Assembly (NCBI RefSeq): GCF_003730195.1
Contig: NZ_QWGG01000001.1
Coordinates: 744,001 to 808,000 of the forward strand
Reading direction: 5' to 3'
Source: Halosimplex salinum
GTDB taxonomy: Archaea > Halobacteriota > Halobacteria > Halobacteriales > Haloarculaceae
Length of the DNA: 64,000 nucleotides
Shown: piece after piece, positions 43,617 through 50,519 of the stretch
Layout of the letters: each line of letters begins with the position of its first letter
Numbering within the stretch: the first letter of the stretch is position 1
Translations under genes and position numbers: made by a program
The notes under the pieces: model-generated
What the model was told of the DNA's origin: nothing
The model's database searches: none
The model's input: the letters and a program-made list of their open reading frames with translations, nothing else

Positions 43617-43795
43617 CCTCGTCTGCTCACGGGTCGCTCCGCTCACCGGAAGACTCACTCCGTTCATCTTCCGAGCCCTGTCTCACTTCGTTCGACAGGA
43701 CCCCGTCCGTTTCGAGGTGCTCCCTTCGTCTGCTCACGGCGCGTCGCGCCGTTCGCATGGTATGAGGGACCTCCGGTCCCTCACTGGTCGCGCCT
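43617..43795. repeat. Hairpin-rich intergenic repeat element
   Basis: This roughly 180-base gap is packed with short stem-loops: GGAAGACTCACTCCGTTCATCTTCC (around 43648), CCTGTC...GACAGG (43678-43700), GGCGCGTCGCGCC (about 43739) and GAGGGACCTCCGGTCCCTC (about 43763-43781). The TCACGGGTCGCTCCGCTC block near 43627 recurs as TCACGGGTCACTCCGTTC at about 63955, so it belongs to a repeat family. No gene is present. Confidence 0.7.
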
Positions 43796-43843
43796 CGCTT
43801 GATTCCCACAGAGGTAAATACTGCCCGGGAAGACAGAGAGACG

Positions 43844-44698
43844 ATGGAAGGACAGGCAGTCGCCCCCGCGGCGGGGACGGTGTTGAACGCCCTCGCGAAC
43901 GGGAAGGGCTCGGCGTTCGCCATCGACGAGTACACGACGGCGACAGTCGAACTCGACCCCGAGCGCGACGGTGTCGTCGGTCGCGTCGCCGAAGAGGCCG
44001 ACGCCGACACGACGCTGATCGAACGGTGCGTCGCCACGGTCACCGACCGCTTCGGCGACGGCGAAGGCGGGCGCGTCCACACCGAGAGCGACGTGCCGAT
44101 GGCCTCCGGGCTCAAGAGCTCCAGCGCCGCGGCCAACGCGACCGTGCTGGCGACGCTGGACGCGCTCGACGCGGCCGACGAGGTCTCCCGCGAGGACGCC
44201 TGTCGCATCGGCGTCGACGCCGCCCGCGACGCCGGCGTCACGGTGACCGGCGCGTTCGACGACGCGAGCGCGAGCATGCTCGGCGGCGTCACCGTCACCG
44301 ACAACGCCTCGGACGAACTGCTCGCCCGCGAGGAGCGCGACTGGCACGTCCTCGTCTGGACGCCGCCCGAACGCTCCTTCTCCGCGGACGCCGACGTCGA
44401 CCGCTGTCGACAGGTCGCGCCGATGGCCGACCTCGTCGCGGACCTCGCGCTCGACGGCGACTTCGGCCGCGCGATGACGGTCAACGGGCTGGCTTTCTGC
44501 GCGGCGCTCGACTTCCCGACCGACCCAGTCGTCGAGGCGATGCCGACCGTCGAGGGCGTCTCGCTGTCGGGCACCGGGCCGAGTTTCACCGCCGTCGGCG
44601 AGCGCGAGGCGCTCGAAGCGCTGCGGGAGCGGTGGAGCGAGCGCGAGGGGCGGACCTGGCTGACGACGACGCAGACGGAGGGAACACAGATCACATGA
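43844..44698 (+). CDS. aroK: Shikimate kinase, archaeal GHMP type
   Basis: A 284-residue GHMP-family kinase phosphorylating shikimate, step five of chorismate synthesis. The ATP-binding motif is PMASGLKSSSAAANATVLATLDAL (near residue 85) and the late substrate motif GVSLSGTGPSFTAVG. The ATG at 43844 gives the conserved MEGQAVAPAAGTVLNALANGKG. The stop overlaps the next ATG by four bases (ATGA), coupling it to chorismate mutase. Confidence 0.95.
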   Translation: MEGQAVAPAAGTVLNALANGKGSAFAIDEYTTATVELDPERDGVVGRVAEEADADTTLIERCVATVTDRFGDGEGGRVHTESDVPMASGLKSSSAAANATVLATLDALDAADEVSREDACRIGVDAARDAGVTVTGAFDDASASMLGGVTVTDNASDELLAREERDWHVLVWTPPERSFSADADVDRCRQVAPMADLVADLALDGDFGRAMTVNGLAFCAALDFPTDPVVEAMPTVEGVSLSGTGPSFTAVGEREALEALRERWSEREGRTWLTTTQTEGTQIT

Positions 44699-44997
44699 GC
44701 GACGACGAATCCACAGCGTACGCCGAGGAGATGAACCTGGACGAACTGCGCGACGAGATACGGGCGATCGACCGCGAGATCGTCGAACTGATCGCCCAGC
44801 GGACCTACGTCGCAGACACCATCGCCCAGGTCAAGGACGAACAGGGCCTCCCGACCACCGACGAGGACCAGGAACAGGCCGTCATGGACCGCGCCGGCGA
44901 GAACGCCGAGCAGTTCGACGTCGACTCCAACCTCGTCAAGGCCATCTTCCGACTGCTGATCGAGTTGAACAAGGTCGAACAGCGGGAGAGCCGGTAG
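44695..44997 (+). CDS. Chorismate mutase
   Basis: A 100-residue AroQ-type helical mutase converting chorismate to prephenate. The pattern DELRDEIRAIDREIVELIAQRTYVADTIAQVKDEQGLPTTDEDQEQAVMDRA has the expected Arg, Lys and Glu/Gln positions. Its last 31 bases are repeated at 47959-47989, next to the lrp gene, so the ending may have been supplied by an inserted element. Prephenate would feed the TyrA-like enzyme at 58488. Confidence 0.94.
   Translation: MSDDESTAYAEEMNLDELRDEIRAIDREIVELIAQRTYVADTIAQVKDEQGLPTTDEDQEQAVMDRAGENAEQFDVDSNLVKAIFRLLIELNKVEQRESR
44966..44996 (+). repeat. Direct repeat, left copy (chorismate mutase 3' end)
   Basis: Thirty-one bases beginning TGAACAAGGTCGAAC are matched at 29 of 31 positions by 47959-47989. 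The copy covers the last codons of the chorismate mutase gene. The two copies bracket a 3-kb islet. Confidence 0.85.
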
Positions 44998-45077
44998 TCG
45001 AATTCAGCACACGGGAACTGTATCCTTCACTCAGCGAAACTCGTTCACGGAAAACGGAAGTCAAAATAGGCGAGATC

Positions 45078-45878
45078 TCAGGTCGGACCTGGGGCCGTTA
45101 TCGTTACCTCGAGATCGATACCCAGGTCGTCCCCAGAGATCGGCCCGTTGTCGACGATGTTCTGCGGTTCCATGTCTGGATGACCGATGTCGCCGTCTAC
45201 TCCCGTCCCGAGGAGCGCGCCGGTCATCGGAAGCGGTGGACGACCGGGAGCCCGGACGACATCGCCGGGATCGTCTCCGACGACGATCCGCATGCCCATC
45301 CCGCCCCATTCGTGCGGGGCACAGAACAGGTCGTACACGCCTTCTTCCTCGAAGCGATAGAGCCAGAACCCGTGGTGCTCGTTGACCGTCGACGAGAACG
45401 CCGGAACGCCGTCGGGGACGCGTTGCTGGCGCTCTTGACCAGGGTGGTACGCCGTCGCCGTGTGTTCCGGCGTGTCGAAATCGAATTCGACTATCGCCCC
45501 CGGATCCACGTGGAGTCCCACGGGAGCGAAGTGGAACGCACCGAACTCGACCGTTAGAGCCGGGAGATTCGAATCGTCGATCTTGTCCTCGTCGACGTGG
45601 AGTTCGACGGTCTCGTCCGGTTCCAACCGATTCGGGATCTCGTCCTCACTCGTCCCTGAATAGCCGAAGTGGGAGTGGATACTCGGTGGACGGGCAGTAT
45701 CGGCCTCATCCCGCTCGTTTGGCGGTTCGGAGGCACTCTCTTTCGCCCCAGCAACGTCTCCGAATATCGGGAGCGCCGCGCCGAGTCCGGTCGCTCTGAG
45801 CACGGTTCTGCGTCGGCAGATCGGTTGACTGTTCGCCGCGTCTGATTTCCCCATTCGATGGTCTGATGATCGTGTCAT
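45078..45878 (-). CDS. Tat-exported cupredoxin (halocyanin-like) protein
   Basis: A 266-residue protein with a twin-arginine signal (CRRRTVLRATGLGAALPIFG). The C-terminal half is a plastocyanin/azurin-type domain with ligand motifs EHTATAYHP and YDLFCAPHEWGGMGM (His...Cys-x-x-His-x4-Met type-1 copper site). A His-rich spacer is present. An internal ATG at 45854 is a possible alternative start. It is 37 bases after the cupin gene on the same strand, within the chorismate-mutase islet. Confidence 0.84.
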   Translation of the reverse strand: MTRSSDHRMGKSDAANSQPICRRRTVLRATGLGAALPIFGDVAGAKESASEPPNERDEADTARPPSIHSHFGYSGTSEDEIPNRLEPDETVELHVDEDKIDDSNLPALTVEFGAFHFAPVGLHVDPGAIVEFDFDTPEHTATAYHPGQERQQRVPDGVPAFSSTVNEHHGFWLYRFEEEGVYDLFCAPHEWGGMGMRIVVGDDPGDVVRAPGRPPLPMTGALLGTGVDGDIGHPDMEPQNIVDNGPISGDDLGIDLEVTITAPGPT

Positions 45879-45915
45879 CGTCGATTTCGAATCGTATTAC
45901 TGGAAGTCACTGGTG

Positions 45916-46524
45916 TTATCTGCGGTGTCGGTCAGTCGGCAGACGGTATCCCAACACACGTCCGAGGACAGCCAGGGCCCTGAAGGCCCAATGCGGCGGG
46001 CTCACCGCGCAGATATCCTCCTCGTGTTCCGTCGTCAGCATCGCTAACAGCAGGATATCGTTGAATCCCGCCGGAGGCAGCGACACTCCTCGCTCGGTGA
46101 CGAGCCGATGGAACCGCCGAAAGAACTCCTCGTGCTGTAGCGCGGGCTGGTGGACGTTGATGACTTCGACGGGCGTCTTGTTCCTGAACGTGTGCGGCGT
46201 CCCTGGCGGGACCGTGTGTTCCTCACCAGCCGAAACGTCCATCCACTCCCCGTCCACGTACACTTCCAGCACACCTGAAACCACTTCGTAGCGCTCTTCG
46301 GCGTGTGGATGGGTGTGGACGAACGGACCGTCCTCGGGGACGGTCTCGATGTCGAATCTCATTTCCAACAGTTCGCCGTCCGTATCCGCTGTCGATCGCG
46401 TGATCTCCCAGTAACCCGGGAAACCGCCCCAGTCGAGGATTCGGTCCTGCTCGCCGCTATCTACTGTCGTCGTAGCGTTGCCCTCGCCAACACCCTCGCC
46501 GTTCGGCATTGATTTCCTTGTCAT
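45916..46524 (-). CDS. Cupin-domain protein (islet copy)
   Basis: A 202-residue protein. The cupin core has HTHPHAEERYEVVSGVLEVYVDGEWMDV and VPPGTPHTFRNKTPVEVINVH, giving several histidine ligands. A C-terminal hydrophobic helix (PHWAFRALAVLGRVLGYRLP) resembles that of the cupin at 3354. It probably binds a metal and a small substrate. An in-frame ATG at 46512 is an alternative start. Confidence 0.8.
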   Translation of the reverse strand: MTRKSMPNGEGVGEGNATTTVDSGEQDRILDWGGFPGYWEITRSTADTDGELLEMRFDIETVPEDGPFVHTHPHAEERYEVVSGVLEVYVDGEWMDVSAGEEHTVPPGTPHTFRNKTPVEVINVHQPALQHEEFFRRFHRLVTERGVSLPPAGFNDILLLAMLTTEHEEDICAVSPPHWAFRALAVLGRVLGYRLPTDRHRR

Positions 46525-46662
46525 GGTCCGTTGTCACCTCCTGTAGCGTCCGTTCCGCCGCTCGATATCGCCCCGGGCGCTCCACGTGACGGACGCCGTT
46601 TGCTGGATTCCGGCCCGAGACGAGCAGCTAATGCTATCGGCGGGACTGCGCTTATTTATTAG

Positions 46663-46678
46663 GAGAATAATATTTCTC
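46663..46678. promoter_or_regulatory. AT-rich palindrome in islet
   Basis: GAGAA-TAATAT-TTCTC is an inverted repeat in a strongly AT-rich gap between the regulator stop and the cupin start. It may be an operator for the cupin-cupredoxin pair, possibly bound by the regulator at 46702. It lies about 140 bases before the cupin start. Confidence 0.4.
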
Positions 46679-46701
46679 TGAGCGAACGAGACGTATCCGG
46701 G

Positions 46702-47694
46702 TCACGAAACAACGGCGTCAGTCCGGGGTTCTCGGTCGAACTCGACGAGATTCATCTCGTCGTCCAACGTGAGAGCGAACGCTGCCGTCTCGACCTCGAT
46801 ACGAAGTGATACGCGGAGGGGCTCCGTCGAAACGTCCGTCTCGACGTTGTTCTGAAGCAGTTCGATAGCCTCGTCGACCGCAGGTGAGTCGAGATCTAGC
46901 TCGGGATCGCCCGTCAGTTCGGTCGCAAGGACGAGACCAGTCGCAAACATCTCGACCGGTAACCGCTTGGCGAACCCGCAGGTGCGACACCTCATTTCCG
47001 CCCAGACCGGAAACAGAGTTCCACAGGTATCACAGGGCTGACCATCGGTATCGTGCGTGTCACAGACTGTCACTGACGACGAGATCTGGCCCGCACACTC
47101 ACGACAGATACCGTACATCAGATAGGTGATGTCCAGAGCACACCGATAGAGTCCGGTTGCGAGCGCTTGCTCGGAGTCACGGGTCGTCAGACCCGCTGCT
47201 GGATAGCTCGTGAGGAAGAGCGTCCCAGTCGGCGCCTGGTCACCGAACAATCCGTAGCACTCGGTACACCTGACTCGGAGCCATTGATCCTCGTAGGTGA
47301 CTACAACAGCTGCCCCGCATAACGGGCAGCCCTCATCGAGCTCCTGGGAGAACCCGAGGCTTCCCGCTCCGGACACGGCTATCACCGTTCTGGCGATCTG
47401 CTTCCCCGCACTGCTCAACCGGTATCCGTCGTCAGTTCGTCGGACGAAATGGGGAGCGAGTTTCGAAAGGTGGTAGTTGAACTTCCCGTTATCGTCGATA
47501 TCAATCTCGGATTGTAGCTCGGAGTACGACACCGTCTCGACGGCGTCAGAGCCGTCGTCGTATTCGTGGGCAGCACCTGCCCGCCAGAGCACGCGGATGA
47601 TGTCTAGCCGTATTTCGTTCCCCAGAGTGGCGAAGGCCTCGTCTGGGGAAAGCCGGTCGAGTTCGAGATCGGGAGTGAATCGAGTTTGACCCAT
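46702..47694 (-). CDS. Winged-helix regulator with zinc ribbons
   Basis: A 330-residue protein from the ATG at 47694. Residues 10-95 form an ArsR-like winged helix (FATLGNEIRLDIIRVLW, SYSELQSEIDIDDNGKFNYHLSKLAPHFVRR). The rest has zinc knuckles CPLC...CTEC, CREC...C, CDTC...CRTC and a terminal beta region. It is typical of haloarchaeal one-component regulators. A TATA-like TTTTATGAATT on its strand lies about 20-30 bases upstream. It is the likely regulator of the islet genes. Confidence 0.85.
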   Translation of the reverse strand: MGQTRFTPDLELDRLSPDEAFATLGNEIRLDIIRVLWRAGAAHEYDDGSDAVETVSYSELQSEIDIDDNGKFNYHLSKLAPHFVRRTDDGYRLSSAGKQIARTVIAVSGAGSLGFSQELDEGCPLCGAAVVVTYEDQWLRVRCTECYGLFGDQAPTGTLFLTSYPAAGLTTRDSEQALATGLYRCALDITYLMYGICRECAGQISSSVTVCDTHDTDGQPCDTCGTLFPVWAEMRCRTCGFAKRLPVEMFATGLVLATELTGDPELDLDSPAVDEAIELLQNNVETDVSTEPLRVSLRIEVETAAFALTLDDEMNLVEFDREPRTDAVVS

Positions 47695-48051
47695 GCTAAC
47701 TATACGCACCCCAATTCATAAAACTCACCTCCAGACGATCCGCGGGAGACTGAGAAAATTGCATAGTGCGTGCCGTCTAATCACCACTACCTCAGCAGTG
47801 TTCCCCGACTGGAAGATGTCGACATGCCCTCATCACCGGTAGCGCACGTTTGTCGGTATGTGTCTCCCTCTCTGAGCGTCTAAATCGCTTGTTTTCGGCA
47901 CACTGAAAGTCCCAGAATTGGTTTATTGCGCCGTATTGCGTCACGGATTTCAACTATCTGAACAAGGTCGAACGGCGCGAGAGCCGGTAACCGAGACGGA
48001 CCCGGGCGCGGCAGCCGAAGTTCCTTATGTGCTCCGGCGGGAATCGGGGGT
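47695..48051. other. Intergenic: islet right end and lrp promoter
   Basis: These 357 bases carry the promoter of the regulator (near 47713-47723, minus strand), AT-rich DNA without a gene, the right copy of the duplicated chorismate mutase 3' end (47959-47989), and a CCTTATGT TATA-like element about 27 bases before the lrp ATG. Confidence 0.6.
47959..47989 (+). repeat. Direct repeat, right copy
   Basis: Matches the last codons of the chorismate mutase gene at 44966-44996 (two substitutions) but has no gene upstream. It stands just before the lrp-type gene, so it is probably the original gene end displaced by an insertion between the copies. Confidence 0.85.
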
Positions 48052-48516
48052 ATGGCCGACTACGAACTCGACGAGATCGACCGGGAGATCCTCGCCGCGC
48101 TGCAGGAGGACGCGCGGAGCCTCTCTTCGGGCGAGATCGCCGAGCGGACCGACGCCTCGTCGAGCACGGTTCGAAAGCGCATCCAGCGGCTCGAATCGGA
48201 GGGGGTCGTCAAGGGGTACAGCGCCGACGTCGACTACCAGAAGTCCGGCTACCCGCTCAGGATGCTGCTGTTCTGCACCGCCCCCATCCCGGAGCGGGGC
48301 GAACGCATCGACGACATTCTCGACATCCCCGGCGTCGTCTCGGTCCAGGAACTGGTCACGGGCGAACAGAACCTCCTCGTGACGGCCGTCGGCGAGTCCG
48401 ACGACGACATCACGCCGGTGGCACAGGAACTGCTCGACATGGGGCTGACCGTCGCCGACGAGGTACTCGTCCGCAGCCATGAGACGACGCCGTTCGACGA
48501 CTTCTCCTCGGAGTAA
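48052..48516 (+). CDS. Lrp/AsnC-family regulator
   Basis: A 154-residue regulator. The N-terminal HTH is DEIDREILAALQEDARSLSSGEIAERTDASSSTVRKRIQRLESEGVVKGYSADVDYQ, followed by an RAM/Lrp ligand domain (RMLLFCTAPIPERGERIDDILDIPGVVSVQELVTGEQNLLVTAVGESDDDI). It could respond to an amino acid or another small ligand. Its nearest downstream neighbours are the dab genes 515 bases away, on the same strand. Confidence 0.9.
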   Translation: MADYELDEIDREILAALQEDARSLSSGEIAERTDASSSTVRKRIQRLESEGVVKGYSADVDYQKSGYPLRMLLFCTAPIPERGERIDDILDIPGVVSVQELVTGEQNLLVTAVGESDDDITPVAQELLDMGLTVADEVLVRSHETTPFDDFSSE

Positions 48517-48872
48517 CTCCGGCGACCGCACCCACCACACGCTTCCCGTACCTCTGCGTTCTCGACGGGCCGTCTCTCGGAGCGACCGATCCACGTTGGC
48601 GTCGCACTCGGGACGAACGAAGCGTCGAACGAACCGTCGAACGAGCTCGGAAACTGACCACCGTCCCCGATCGAACTGTTCGTTCGTCGCCCATCGGATA
48701 CCGAACTGTTCGCAAGACGGGTTCCCGTACCTCGATCTCCCGGCTCGGAACTAGCGCGACTACGTTCCCGACAGGGGCCCCAGAACGCACCGGAGAATGT
48801 CTGAGTCGACCGTTTCGGCCAGCACCGCACTCCGTCGGCAGCCCTTCCAGAGTGGGATCGTCCGTAATGACC
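48517..48872. other. Intergenic before dab promoter
   Basis: No gene is supported in these 356 bases. The first half has short inverted pieces (CGAACGAACCGTCGAACG type). The AT content rises toward the dab promoter. Confidence 0.4.
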
Positions 48873-48947
48873 ATAATGTTCTTTCATACAATTAGTTCGA
48901 ACGAATCGGTAAGATCGAAGTCTATAATAACCAGATTGTTCTACAGT
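48873..48947 (+). promoter_or_regulatory. dabB promoter with palindromic operator candidate
   Basis: A perfect interrupted palindrome ATT-A-GTTCGAAC-G-AAT (48891-48906) lies 15 bases before the TATA box TCTATAATAACC (48921-48932). Flanking it are two similar words, ATAATGTTCTTTCAT (48873-48887) and AGATTGTTCTACAGT (48933-48947). The start codon is about 100 bases downstream of the TATA box, giving an unusual leader of roughly 75 bases. Confidence 0.5.
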
Positions 48948-49031
48948 GGTGTAACGACGACCAGTTCGTCTACGGCCCCGCCGGGGGTTCGGCGTCGTGG
49001 CAGCGACACGGACTGGTCGAGGACCCAAACG

Positions 49032-50519
49032 ATGACAGGCCAACCGAGAGCGAACGACGCCGTACAGCCCCTCGAGGAACCGGATTCGACGGCTTCGTTC
49101 GTTCCCCGAGCGACGACGGCGACGGTCTGGGTCCTCTTTCTCCTCGGCGTGGGGGCGCTCGCCCTGTCGGTGACGAACGGGTTCGAGTGGGGAATCGCGG
49201 GCGTGCTCGTCTACGACGGACTGACCGCGGTGATGTGGGTCGTGGTCACCTTCTTCAGCGGGATCGTCCACAGTTACTCCCGCCGCTACATGGCCGGCGA
49301 CCGCCACCTCGACGCCTTCTTCGCCCGTATCTTCGCCTTCACGCTCGTCGTCATGACGACGACCGCGGCCGACCACGTCGCGCTGTTCGCGGGGGCGTGG
49401 CTGGCGATGGGACTCCTCATGGCGTCGCTCATCGGCCACGTCCGCGACTGGCCGCAGGCACAGGCCGCAGCGAGGACCGCTCGCCGGTACTTCCTCGCCA
49501 GTAGCGGACTGCTGGCGGTCGGCCTGACCGCGCTGGTCTGGGCGACGGGCACGACCGGTCTCTCCGGTATCCTCGGACAGGTCGAGACCGTCCCACAGAC
49601 CGTCGCGCTCTTCGCCGCGGGCAGCGTCTTCCTCGCGGCGATCATCCAGTCGGCGCTGTTCCCGTTCCACTCGTGGCTGCTGTCGTCCATGACGGCGCCC
49701 ACCCCGGCGTCGGCGCTGATGCACGCCGGCTTCGTCAACGCGGGCGGCATCCTGCTCACCCGGTTCGCGCCGCTGTTCGCCGGCGAGACCGCCCTCATGT
49801 CGGCTATCGTCCTCGTCGGCGCGGTCAGCGCCCTGCTCGGACAGGCGCTGTTGCTCGTCCAGACCGACGTGAAGCGCAAACTCGGCGCCTCGACCATGGC
49901 CCAGATGGGCTTCATGATACTCCAGTGCGGGCTCGGCTTCTTCGCCGCCGCCATCACCCACCTCGTCCTCCACGGGTTCTACAAGGCGTACCTGTTCCTC
50001 TCGTCGGGCGAGGCGGTCGAGCAGACGACCCCGAAGGGCGCGAAACGGAATCGGCTCACCGCCCCGGGCGCCGTCGTCAGCCTGCTCACGGCGCTGGGTG
50101 GCGGCGCCCTGTTCGCCGTCCTCACCGGGAAGGGAATGCACCCGGACAGCGGGCTCTTCCTGGCGTTCGTCGTCGTCCTGACGACCATGCACGCGGCCCG
50201 GGACATCTTCCGACGGTCGACCCTCTCGCCGTCGGTCAGGCTCCTGAGCGTCCCGCTCGTGGTCCTGACCGCTATCGGCGGGTACGCCCTGCTCTTCAAC
50301 GCCATCTCGACCGTGATCGCGGGCGCGCCGATGGCGACGGCACCGACCGACCTGACGGTCGTCCACGTCGGCGTCGCCGGTCTGTTCGCCCTGTCGTATC
50401 TGGCGACGGAGCTCGGCTGGCACCGCTCCAGCAAGCGGCTCTACGTCGCCCTGCTCAACCGCTCGCAGCCTGATCCGGAGACGATTCTCACCCGCAAGGA
50501 GGACTACAATGACGCTTGA
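49032..50519 (+). CDS. dabB: DabB, NuoL/MrpA-like proton-channel subunit
   Basis: A 495-residue membrane protein with about 12-13 helices. It belongs to the proton-translocating antiporter-like family: FFSGIVHSYSRRYMAGDRHLD, SALFPFHSWLLSSMTAPTPASALMHAGFVNAGGILLTRF and QTDVKRKLGASTMAQMGFMILQCGLGFFAAAITHLVLHGFYKAYLFLSSG keep the conserved Lys, His and Glu of this fold. In characterised DAB systems DabB passes protons to power DabA. The ATG at 49032 is preferred over upstream in-frame starts lacking a family match. It overlaps dabA by 11 bases. Confidence 0.9.
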   Translation: MTGQPRANDAVQPLEEPDSTASFVPRATTATVWVLFLLGVGALALSVTNGFEWGIAGVLVYDGLTAVMWVVVTFFSGIVHSYSRRYMAGDRHLDAFFARIFAFTLVVMTTTAADHVALFAGAWLAMGLLMASLIGHVRDWPQAQAAARTARRYFLASSGLLAVGLTALVWATGTTGLSGILGQVETVPQTVALFAAGSVFLAAIIQSALFPFHSWLLSSMTAPTPASALMHAGFVNAGGILLTRFAPLFAGETALMSAIVLVGAVSALLGQALLLVQTDVKRKLGASTMAQMGFMILQCGLGFFAAAITHLVLHGFYKAYLFLSSGEAVEQTTPKGAKRNRLTAPGAVVSLLTALGGGALFAVLTGKGMHPDSGLFLAFVVVLTTMHAARDIFRRSTLSPSVRLLSVPLVVLTAIGGYALLFNAISTVIAGAPMATAPTDLTVVHVGVAGLFALSYLATELGWHRSSKRLYVALLNRSQPDPETILTRKEDYNDA

